Below, piece by piece: positions 25,127 to 32,341 of a stretch of DNA of 64,000 nt (position 1 is the stretch's first letter; the number at the start of each line of letters is the position of its first letter). The position numbers and the translations under genes are program-made. The DNA comes from an uncultured Pseudomonadota bacterium (GTDB taxonomy: Bacteria > Pseudomonadota > Gammaproteobacteria > Steroidobacterales > Steroidobacteraceae): contig CAISEB010000052.1 in assembly GCA_903884235.1 (NCBI GenBank), forward strand, positions 28,366-92,365. Direction: 5' to 3'. The notes below the pieces were generated by a model. The model searched no databases and had not been told where the DNA came from. It saw nothing but the letters and a program-made list of their open reading frames with translations.

Positions 25127-27658
25127 ATGCACACAGCGGGCCTCGCCATCGCTTCGATCGGACGCCGCGCGCACTCGGTGCGGCGCGTAATCGCGGCCAC
25201 CCTGCTCGCCGTGGCGGGCTTCGTGCTCGCGGCCTGCGGGGCCGGCAGCGTGCAGACAGCCGCGAACCCGCAGGCGACCACGCCGTCGGGGACCGCCAAG
25301 ACCTACACCGGACCTGCCCCGGTGAGTGCCGACGTGCAGGCGTTCGTCGTCAATTTCTGGAACAACGTCAACCCGGTCGATCGCTGCGGCGCCTGCCACG
25401 TGCAGGGCAACCAGTCGCCGATGTTCGCCCGGAACGACGACGTCAACCTCGCGTACCAGGCCGCGCAGCCCTATGTCGACCTGACCAACCCGGCCAATTC
25501 GCTCGTCGTCGCGAAGGTGGGCGCTGGTCACCACTGCTGGCTGGCGAGCAGTTCGGCCTGTGCCGACACGATGACGACCTGGATCAAGCAGTGGGCCGGG
25601 GTCGCGCTCGGCGGCTCAGCCGGCCAGGTGCGTCTCGTCGCGCCGCCGGCGGCCGATGCAGGTGGGTCGCGATCATTCCCAGACAGCTCCCAGCTGTTCG
25701 GTTCCACGGTCTACCCGCTGCTGCGCCAGTACTGCTCGCGCTGCCACTCGCCCTCCGCCACGTCCGCGCAGTCCCCGTACTTCGCGCAGGCGGACGTCGA
25801 TGCGGCTTACGCCGCGGCCAAGCCCAAGATCAACCTCGACACGCCGACGCTGTCGCGCTTCTACGTGCGTCTCAAGAACGAGTTCCACAACTGCTGGGGC
25901 GGGGACTGCAATGCCGCCGCGGCGCAGATGCTCGCGGCGATCCAGTCGTTTGCCGGCCAGGTGCCGGTCACAAGCATCAATCCCTCGTTCGTGCTGTCGA
26001 AGGCGGTCACGCTCTACGACGGTGTCGTCGACACCGGTGGTGCGCGCGTCGAGACCGGCCTCGTCGCGAAGTTCGAGTTCAAGACCGGTACGGGCACCGT
26101 GGCGTACGACACGAGTGGTGTCGAGCCTGCGCTCAACCTGGATTTCACCGGCGATGTCACCTGGGTCGGCGGTTGGGGCGTGCAGGTCCAGAACAAGGGC
26201 AAGCTGCAGGGGACCTCGGCCGGTAGTCGCAAGATCCATGATCTGATCGGGACCAGCGGCGAGTACAGCGTCGAGGCCTGGGTCGCACCGGCGAACGTCA
26301 CGCAGACGATGTCCTACATCGTGTCCTATTCCGGCGGGCCGACGCAGCGCAACATGACGCTCGGGCAGACGATGTACAACTACGACGCCTTCCTGCGGTC
26401 GACCACGACCAGCGCGAACGGCCAGCCCGCCCTGTCCACGCCCTCGGCCCAGCGCGTCCTGCAGGCGACGCTGCAGCACGTGGTGATGACCTACGATCCG
26501 GTGAACGGACGCCGCATCTACGTGAATGGCGCGCTGGTCGCCTCCGGCGACCCGCAGCGCGGCGGCTCGCTCTCGCAGTGGGACAACACGTTCGCGCTGG
26601 TGCTCGGCAACGAGGTGTCCGGCGACCGCCCGTGGTCGGGCGTGCTGCGTTTCGTCGCCGTCTACAACAAGGCGCTGCAGGCGGCCGACGTCAAGGCGAA
26701 CTTCGACGCGGGCGTCGGCGAGCGCTACTTCCTGCTGTTCAATGTCGACAAGTACACCGGGCAGTCTCAGACCTACGTCATGTTCGAGGTCTCGCAGTAC
26801 GACAGTTACTCGTACCTGTTCAACTCGCCGGTATTCCTGAGCCTCGATCCGAACACCAACGTCAGCGGGCTGACCGTGAAGGGAATGAGAATCGGCATCA
26901 ACGGAGCCGAAGCGCGCGTGGGCCAGGCCTATTCCACGCTCAGCACGAGCGTCTCGACGCATGGCTTCGATCCGGCCACGAGTCCGGTCGTCGCCGTGCC
27001 GTTGTCGCACGTGGGCACGACGATCGCGCTCGAGAAGGGCCCGGCCTACGACCAGTTCTTCCTGACCTTTGAGCAGCTAGGCTCGGCGACCAACGTGCAC
27101 ACCGAGGCGGTGCCGATTGCGCCGGCGCCGGTCGATTCGCCGCGGCCGCCGGATGTCGGCGTGCGGACGTTCGAGCGCATCGACGCGACCCTGTCCGCGA
27201 TCACGACCGTGCCACGCACGACGCCGGCGGTGTCGGCGCTGTTCGGCAACCTGCAGCAGTCGCTGCCCGCCACGGACGCGTTGCAGGGCTTCTCGGCGTC
27301 CCACCAGACCGCGATCGCGCAGCTGTCGATCCAGTACTGCGATGCGTTGGTTAACGACTCCACGCTGCGCGGGGCGTACTTCCCGGCGTTCAATTTCGCG
27401 CTCGCGCCGGCCGCCGCGTTCGATTCCACGGGACGGGATGCGTTGATCTCGCCCCTGATCGACCACATGCTGAGCGCCAACGGAGCCGCCGGGCGCTTCG
27501 TCGGGACCCAACCGAGCGCCACTGCCGTGCGCACGGAAATCAATGCGCTGATCGACCGTCTCGCGTCGTCCGTTTCGAGCGATACGACCGGGACTGCGAC
27601 CGTGGTGAAGGCCTCCTGCGCGGCCATCGCCGGCAGCGCGGCGATGCTGATCGAGTAA
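25127..27658 (+). CDS. LamG lipoprotein with two cytochrome-like modules
   Basis: 843 residues. Lipobox FVLAAC near residue 38. Residues about 60-160 and 185-285 are tandem modules, each with one haem-type motif (CGACH near 87; CSRCH near 203) followed by a His-x-Cys-Trp...Cys segment (HHCWLASSSACADT; HNCWGGDCNAAA). Next comes a LamG/concanavalin-like domain (EYSVEAWVAPANVTQ; RRIYVNGALVASG) at about 330-530, and then a large C-terminal region of unknown fold. GAGGGAA precedes the ATG at 25127. It is likely surface or periplasmic and could pass electrons or bind a glycan. Confidence 0.75.
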   Translation: MHTAGLAIASIGRRAHSVRRVIAATLLAVAGFVLAACGAGSVQTAANPQATTPSGTAKTYTGPAPVSADVQAFVVNFWNNVNPVDRCGACHVQGNQSPMFARNDDVNLAYQAAQPYVDLTNPANSLVVAKVGAGHHCWLASSSACADTMTTWIKQWAGVALGGSAGQVRLVAPPAADAGGSRSFPDSSQLFGSTVYPLLRQYCSRCHSPSATSAQSPYFAQADVDAAYAAAKPKINLDTPTLSRFYVRLKNEFHNCWGGDCNAAAAQMLAAIQSFAGQVPVTSINPSFVLSKAVTLYDGVVDTGGARVETGLVAKFEFKTGTGTVAYDTSGVEPALNLDFTGDVTWVGGWGVQVQNKGKLQGTSAGSRKIHDLIGTSGEYSVEAWVAPANVTQTMSYIVSYSGGPTQRNMTLGQTMYNYDAFLRSTTTSANGQPALSTPSAQRVLQATLQHVVMTYDPVNGRRIYVNGALVASGDPQRGGSLSQWDNTFALVLGNEVSGDRPWSGVLRFVAVYNKALQAADVKANFDAGVGERYFLLFNVDKYTGQSQTYVMFEVSQYDSYSYLFNSPVFLSLDPNTNVSGLTVKGMRIGINGAEARVGQAYSTLSTSVSTHGFDPATSPVVAVPLSHVGTTIALEKGPAYDQFFLTFEQLGSATNVHTEAVPIAPAPVDSPRPPDVGVRTFERIDATLSAITTVPRTTPAVSALFGNLQQSLPATDALQGFSASHQTAIAQLSIQYCDALVNDSTLRGAYFPAFNFALAPAAAFDSTGRDALISPLIDHMLSANGAAGRFVGTQPSATAVRTEINALIDRLASSVSSDTTGTATVVKASCAAIAGSAAMLIE

Positions 27659-27672
27659 GGAGTAGCCGGACC

Positions 27673-29298
27673 ATGATCATCCGTCGCAAGCCCCCGCGCG
27701 CGCTCCGGCCTGACGAGCCGCTGCGCCACGCGGACGCCCACCGGCGCCCGGTGTCGCGGCGAGACTTCGTATCGCAGGGGTTCCTGACCGGTGCCGCAAC
27801 CGTGCTGGCTCCGGCGGGGCTCGGATTGCTGCTCGCGCCCCAGCGTGCCCTCGGACTGTCCCCGGACATCCTCGCGCAGAAGGTCGCCTGTGGCATCACA
27901 GGCGGTGCCGGCAAGATTCCGTTCATCTGCTTCGATCTCGCCGGCGGCGGCAACATCGCCGGCTCCAACGTGCTCATTGGCGGTGCAGGCGGCCAGCAGG
28001 ATTTCCTGACGTCTGCGGCGTACGCGAAGATGGGCCTGCCGGGCAACATGACGCCCAATTCGCCGAATCCCGGTGCCGCCGCGAACAATTTCGTCGAGTC
28101 GCGGCTCGGGCTCCTGTTCCACTCCGACAGCGCCCATGCGCGCGGCATCCTCGAGCGAACCTCGCCGTCCACCCAGGCGTTCACGAACGGGGCGGTGATC
28201 CCGGCGCTGTCGAACAACGACACCAACACGAACCCGCACAACCCGATGTACGGCATTGCGCACATTGGTGCACGCGGCGAGCTCCTCACGCTGATCGGTT
28301 CGCAGGCGTCGGCGTCGGGCGGCAACTCGATGGCGCCGCTGTCGATGGTGGACCCGACCCTCACGCCGACCGTCGTCACCAGTGCGGGGGACGTCACCGG
28401 CCTCGTCGACACCGGCGTGCTCGGCCAGCTTTTCGCGCGTCCGGCGGACGCCGTGGCCGTGCTTGAGTCCATGTCGCGCATCAGCGGCCAGAAGCTCGCG
28501 AACGTCTCGACGAAGCTGGCCACCGACGCCTCGGTGAAGGCCGCGGTCAACTGCAACTACGTCAAATCGGCGTACCTTGCGGAGACGTTCTCGAATCCGG
28601 CCGCACTCAACCCCGACCTCGATCCCCTGATCGTCGACCAGTCGTCCGCGCGCGGATCCGGCATCTTCAGCCAGGCCGAGTACCAGTCGGACGCCGAGTT
28701 CAGGAAGACCGCGGCCGTCGCCAAGATGGTCGTGAACGGCTATGCCGGCGCCGGCACCATCACGCTCGGCGGCTACGACTACCACGGCCAGGGCCGGGCG
28801 ACCGGCGAGCTGCGGGACCTGCGCGCCGGTCGGTGCATCGGCGCCTGCCTCGAGTACGCGGCGCGCATGCGCAAGCCGCTGATGGTCTACGTCTTCAGCG
28901 ATGGCGGCATTTCCGCCGACGGCCAGGTCGATTCCTCGGTGGACGGCCGGGGCAAGTTCATGTGGACGAGCGACAACGAGTCGGTCGCGGCCACGTACTT
29001 CCTTGTGTACAACCCGGGCGGCCAGCCACAACTGCTGTCCGGCGCGGGCGGGTTGCCGGCCGCGCGTCACCAGCAGATCGGTGCCTTCACCCCCGATGGA
29101 TCGGTCGACGCGGCTTCCAGCCCGGCGGCGAACAATGTGCTGCTGCTCGTCCAGACTGTGCTGCTCAACTACCTCGCGCTGCATGGGCAGCAGGCCCAGT
29201 TCAGCCAGCTGTTCCCGGATCAAGGTCTCGGCACTGGTACGCAGCTCGATGCGCTGACCGCGTTCGCCCCTATCGTCAACGGCACGATCGCAGGCTGA
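27673..29298 (+). CDS. Tat-exported DUF1501-like protein
   Basis: 541 residues. A twin-arginine signal, SRRDF at residues 28-32, followed by a hydrophobic stretch (LTGAATVLAPAGLGLLL), means export in a folded state. Features such as GGYDYHGQGRATGELRDL and MVYVFSDGGIS resemble the alkaline-phosphatase-like DUF1501 family (usual GWDTH...EFGR). The usual metal residues are only partly recognisable, so I call it DUF1501-like. AGGAG precedes the start by 9 bases. It follows the LamG lipoprotein by 14 bp. Confidence 0.68.
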   Translation: MIIRRKPPRALRPDEPLRHADAHRRPVSRRDFVSQGFLTGAATVLAPAGLGLLLAPQRALGLSPDILAQKVACGITGGAGKIPFICFDLAGGGNIAGSNVLIGGAGGQQDFLTSAAYAKMGLPGNMTPNSPNPGAAANNFVESRLGLLFHSDSAHARGILERTSPSTQAFTNGAVIPALSNNDTNTNPHNPMYGIAHIGARGELLTLIGSQASASGGNSMAPLSMVDPTLTPTVVTSAGDVTGLVDTGVLGQLFARPADAVAVLESMSRISGQKLANVSTKLATDASVKAAVNCNYVKSAYLAETFSNPAALNPDLDPLIVDQSSARGSGIFSQAEYQSDAEFRKTAAVAKMVVNGYAGAGTITLGGYDYHGQGRATGELRDLRAGRCIGACLEYAARMRKPLMVYVFSDGGISADGQVDSSVDGRGKFMWTSDNESVAATYFLVYNPGGQPQLLSGAGGLPAARHQQIGAFTPDGSVDAASSPAANNVLLLVQTVLLNYLALHGQQAQFSQLFPDQGLGTGTQLDALTAFAPIVNGTIAG

Positions 29299-29301
29299 GG
29301 C

Positions 29302-30666
29302 GTGCAGGTGGGGGGCTTCGCGGCGCTGCTGCAGTGCCCGGCCTGCGGGCGCGGGCGCCTGGTCGAGGGCGACGCAGCCGAGCGCTGCGTCGCCTGCGGC
29401 GTCACGTTCCCACGCGTCGGCGGCCTGCCGTGGCTGTACCCGGACCCCGCTCGCTCGCTGGGCGAATGGCGCAACCGCCTCGGTCTCTACCTTGACGAGA
29501 TGACGGCCGCCGCCCATGCGGCACGCCTCGACTTCGGATCGGCGATCTCGCCGCTGACGCGGCGCCGCGTCGCTGCACTCGCCGAGGCCTACGGCGGGCA
29601 GGTGCGCCGGGTCGCCGAACTGCTCGCGCCGCTCGCGCTCGCGCACCTGCCGCTCGGCCACGCGACGCCGCTTGCGTTCGGCACCCGGCTGCCACTCGGC
29701 CAGGACCTGCATTCGTACTATCCAAACCTCCACAGGGACTGGGCCTGGGGAGATGGGGAGAACAACGACGCGCACCGGCTCGTCGCCGGTGCCCTGGGCC
29801 GGCCCCGGCCCCGCCTGCTCGTGCTGGGTTCGGGGGCAGGGCGGCTCGCCTATGACCTGCACCAATCTGGAGCGTCCGAGCTGACCGTCGCGCTCGACAT
29901 CAATCCCATGCTGATGCTCGCCGCGGAGCGCATCGTCCGCGGCGGTGCCGTCGATCTGTACGAGTTCCCGATCGCCCCGCGAACGGCCGCGGACGCCGCG
30001 GTGCTGCGCAGGCTGGCCGCGCCTGTGCCGGCACGCGCAGGGCTGCACCTGGTCCTGGCCGACGCCTGGCACGCGCCCTTCGCTGCGCAGAGCTTCGATG
30101 CCGTCGTGACGCCGTGGCTGATCGACATCGTGGAGCCTGCACCGGCGGCGGTCGCCGCCGCCGTCAACCGTCTGCTGGCGCCGGGCGGCCGGTGGGTCAA
30201 CTTCGGCTCGCTCTGCTTTCCCTGGCGCCGACCCTCGATGCGCCCCTCCGCGGAGGAACTCCTGGAGATCGTCGCGTCGGCGGGCTTCTCAGTCGAGGAT
30301 CGCAGCGACCAGGACCTGGCCTACATGCATTCGCCGGCGAGCAGGCATTCCCGCATCGAGCGGGTCTTCACCTTTGCCGCAGATAAGGTACGCCGCGGGC
30401 CGCGCGCTGCAACGGAACCTTCGCCCACGGCATGGCTCGAGGATCAGGACCTGCCGGTGCCGCAGCACGATGGCCTCGCGCTGGCCGCCGAGGCGTCGAG
30501 GATCCGGACGATCGTGCTGTCCCTCGTCGACGGGCAACGATCGATGGCCGAACTCGTGCGCATCGTGGTCGAGCAGGGTCTGCTGCCGCCGGCCGAGGCG
30601 ACCAGCGCGGTTCGTGACCTGCTCGAGCGACTGCATGACGATGCCGCGCGCAGTCGCGGTGCGTGA
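29302..30666 (+). CDS. Zinc-ribbon SAM-dependent methyltransferase (N2227-like)
   Basis: 454 residues, cytoplasmic. The N-terminus has a zinc ribbon (CPAC...CVAC, residues about 12-34). The methyltransferase core follows: VLGSGAGRLAYDLHQSG (SAM motif I), DINPMLML, and DAWHAPFAAQSFDAVVTPW. The motif set resembles N2227-type carnosine N-methyltransferases. The C-terminal 80 residues contain a short winged-helix-like segment (LSLVDGQRSMAELVRIVVEQG). Start GTG at 29302, 3 bp after the previous stop. The methyl acceptor is unknown. Confidence 0.75.
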   Translation: MQVGGFAALLQCPACGRGRLVEGDAAERCVACGVTFPRVGGLPWLYPDPARSLGEWRNRLGLYLDEMTAAAHAARLDFGSAISPLTRRRVAALAEAYGGQVRRVAELLAPLALAHLPLGHATPLAFGTRLPLGQDLHSYYPNLHRDWAWGDGENNDAHRLVAGALGRPRPRLLVLGSGAGRLAYDLHQSGASELTVALDINPMLMLAAERIVRGGAVDLYEFPIAPRTAADAAVLRRLAAPVPARAGLHLVLADAWHAPFAAQSFDAVVTPWLIDIVEPAPAAVAAAVNRLLAPGGRWVNFGSLCFPWRRPSMRPSAEELLEIVASAGFSVEDRSDQDLAYMHSPASRHSRIERVFTFAADKVRRGPRAATEPSPTAWLEDQDLPVPQHDGLALAAEASRIRTIVLSLVDGQRSMAELVRIVVEQGLLPPAEATSAVRDLLERLHDDAARSRGA

Positions 30667-30811
30667 CGCCCGAGTCGCGTTCTCGACACGATCCTGTCGC
30701 TGTCTTGCGACGGAAATCACCCTTCTGGACCGAGTCTTTGAATTTGTGAAGGACGAATCATTTTGCAGTGCGTTGGCGCGTTGACAGCCCGTATCGCGCG
30801 TGCGAGCTTTA

Positions 30812-30898
30812 CAGAATATGCCAAGGGCAAACCCGTCGTGAGGCGGGGGCGCAAAGCCACCGGTCCGTAAAACTGCGGATAGCGGGGCTGCCGCGAGT
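30812..30898 (+). ncRNA. Cyclic-di-GMP-I riboswitch (GEMM) aptamer
   Basis: The conserved GEMM core is present in order: AAGGGCAAACC (30823-30833), a stem CCCGTC / GTGA / GGCGGG closed by a GNRA tetraloop, GGCGCAAAGCCACCGG (the tetraloop-receptor side) and ATAGCGGGGCTGCC (30879-30892). A second stem, TCCG...CGGA, brackets the variable arm. The GGG in the ligand-binding strand is intact, which fits c-di-GMP and not the A-containing cGAMP-sensing variants. It lies about 100 bases upstream of the thioredoxin-like gene at 30992 on the same strand. End coordinates are approximate. Confidence 0.9.
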
Positions 30899-30901
30899 GG
30901 T

Positions 30902-30980
30902 CGGTGGGGTCAGCCCACCGTGCTCGTCGCTGCAAGGTCGCCATGCGGGGCGACGTGCCGGCGCTGCCCTGGGCTCGGCA
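30902..30980 (+). promoter_or_regulatory. Riboswitch expression platform (three stem-loops)
   Basis: After the aptamer come CGGTGGG/CCCACCG (30902-30908/30914-30920), GTCGCC/GGCGAC (30937-30942/30949-30954) and TGCCG/CGGCA (about 30956-30980), ending just before AAAAGGGAG. The first is terminator-like but lacks a T-run. The last lies next to the ribosome-binding region. Either transcriptional or translational control is possible; direction of control is not readable. Confidence 0.5.
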
Positions 30981-30991
30981 AAAGGGAGTTC

Positions 30992-31549
30992 GTGGCGACG
31001 GTGTTAGGACGAATTCGCCCCAGACGATTCCATCTCGGTCGCGCGACGGCAGGCGCGATGCTGTCCGTCGCCCTCGCGGCGCCCGTGGGCGCCGCCCAGC
31101 CGGGCGCGCCGCATCCGCTCGTGGGCCATCCGTCTCCCGAGTTGCTGCAGCACCTCGTCGGCCCGGGGCCGGGCAACTTCCGCCTCTCCGAGCACCATGG
31201 CGAGGTTGTCGTGCTCGCCTTCTGGACGAGTTGGTGCGGGACCTGTGCCGACTACCTTGAACGCCTGGCGCGGCTTGACGGCACCTACCGCACCGCGGGC
31301 CTCGTCGTCGCCGGCGTCAGCCTGGACGACGACCCGGCGCGGGCGCTGTCGGCGCTGAAGAACGCCGGCGTGAAGTTTCCGAACGGCGTCGACGTCGCGA
31401 AGGTCCTGGGCCGGCGCTTCTCGGTCGAGGACGTGCCGCTGACGCTGCTGATCGATCGCGACGGCATCGTGCGCTACGCGCACGGTCCGCTGGATGGCCC
31501 GACCGACGCGTCCATGCTGGCGGAGATCCGCCAGCTGCTCGACGAATAG
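30992..31549 (+). CDS. Exported TlpA/thioredoxin-fold protein, first gene after the riboswitch
   Basis: About 185 residues. A signal segment (ATAGAMLSVALAAPVGAA) precedes a thioredoxin fold with WTSWCGTCADYLERL; the active-site CxxC is CGTC in place of CGPC. The cis-Pro is in EDVPLTLLIDRDGIV. The start is GTG at 30992 with AGGGAG three bases upstream; GTG at 31001 is an alternative. It is probably a periplasmic disulfide reductase or peroxiredoxin-like protein, and it opens the c-di-GMP-controlled operon. Confidence 0.82.
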   Translation: MATVLGRIRPRRFHLGRATAGAMLSVALAAPVGAAQPGAPHPLVGHPSPELLQHLVGPGPGNFRLSEHHGEVVVLAFWTSWCGTCADYLERLARLDGTYRTAGLVVAGVSLDDDPARALSALKNAGVKFPNGVDVAKVLGRRFSVEDVPLTLLIDRDGIVRYAHGPLDGPTDASMLAEIRQLLDE

Positions 31550-31562
31550 CCTGGGGTGGAAC

Positions 31563-31700
31563 ATGGATAGCCCGCTCATCGCAGCTGCAGTGCTTCACAG
31601 TGGTCGCCCGCCCGTGCGACGCGACGCGGTCGCCCGTGTCTCATGGCTCCAGCGCCTGCATCTCCTCGCCTCGCAGCTCGTCGCCTGGGCGCGCAAATGA
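31563..31700 (+). CDS. Small ORF of 45 residues, coupled to the next gene
   Basis: MDSPLIAAAVLHSGRPPV... ends with a Leu/Trp-rich segment (WLQRLHLLASQLVAWARK) that may be an amphipathic helix. GGGGTGGA precedes the ATG, and its TGA overlaps the next start as ATGA. No family is known to me. The overlap and ribosome site support translation, but conservation would have to be checked. Confidence 0.4.
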   Translation: MDSPLIAAAVLHSGRPPVRRDAVARVSWLQRLHLLASQLVAWARK

Positions 31701-32341
31701 CTAAGAAGGTCCCGACGATGGATATGACCCACCGACTGTCCCCCGCGCTGCGCGCATTTGCCTGCGCGATCATCGCCTTCGTGCTGGTCGTCGTAGCCCG
31801 CCCCGCCGGTGCGGCCGATCCCGCCGCGGATGCCATGGCAGCAGCACCCGTCGCCGCGGAGGCCCCCGCCGCGGCACCTGCCGCCGCCGGCGACTTCCGC
31901 AGCCTCGATGGCGAGGTGCAGGGCCTCAAGAAGGAGGTTCTCGACCTGAACCGCGACCTGTTCATGCTCGAGGAGGAGCTGCTGTTCCCCGCGAACACCC
32001 AGGTGGCCGTGTTCCTGTCATTCGATGTCGGCCAGTTCTTCGAGCTCGACTCGGTTCAACTGCGCGTCGACAACAAGGAAGTCACCAACTACCTGTACAC
32101 CGAACGCGAGGTCGCCGCGCTGAATCGGGGTGGCGTGCATCGCATCTATCTCGGCAACCTGAAGACCGGCAAGCACGAACTCGTCGCGTTCTTCACCGGC
32201 AAGGGTCCGCACGCCCGTGACTACAAGCGCGGTGCAAACCTCGTCTTCGAGAAGGGCGTCGGTGCGAAGTACCTGGAGCTGCGCATCTCGGATCGCGCCA
32301 GCGCCCAGCAGCCGGAGTTCACGGTCAAGGAGTGGGAGTGA
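31697..32341 (+). CDS. Exported coiled-coil protein of unknown function
   Basis: 214 residues. An N-terminal hydrophobic segment (FACAIIAFVLVVVARPAGA) is followed by an Ala/Pro-rich stretch and a coiled coil (LDGEVQGLKKEVLDLNRDLF). A beta-rich domain comes next (TQVAVFLSFDVGQFFELDSV; HRIYLGNLKTGKHELVAFF). The ATGA overlap with the previous ORF fixes the start at 31697. The stop overlaps the next start as GTGA. Likely a periplasmic adaptor of the envelope machine. Confidence 0.75.
   Translation: MTKKVPTMDMTHRLSPALRAFACAIIAFVLVVVARPAGAADPAADAMAAAPVAAEAPAAAPAAAGDFRSLDGEVQGLKKEVLDLNRDLFMLEEELLFPANTQVAVFLSFDVGQFFELDSVQLRVDNKEVTNYLYTEREVAALNRGGVHRIYLGNLKTGKHELVAFFTGKGPHARDYKRGANLVFEKGVGAKYLELRISDRASAQQPEFTVKEWE

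Noticed and set aside
27046..30072. About 1000-residue minus-strand open frame across the LamG/DUF1501/methyltransferase genes
   Set aside because: Antisense shadow; no motif, and the plus-strand genes have signals, haem motifs and SAM motifs.
30781..30810. Sigma70 promoter from TTGACA at 30781 for the riboswitch operon
   Set aside because: No acceptable -10 lies 16-18 bases downstream, so I do not call it.
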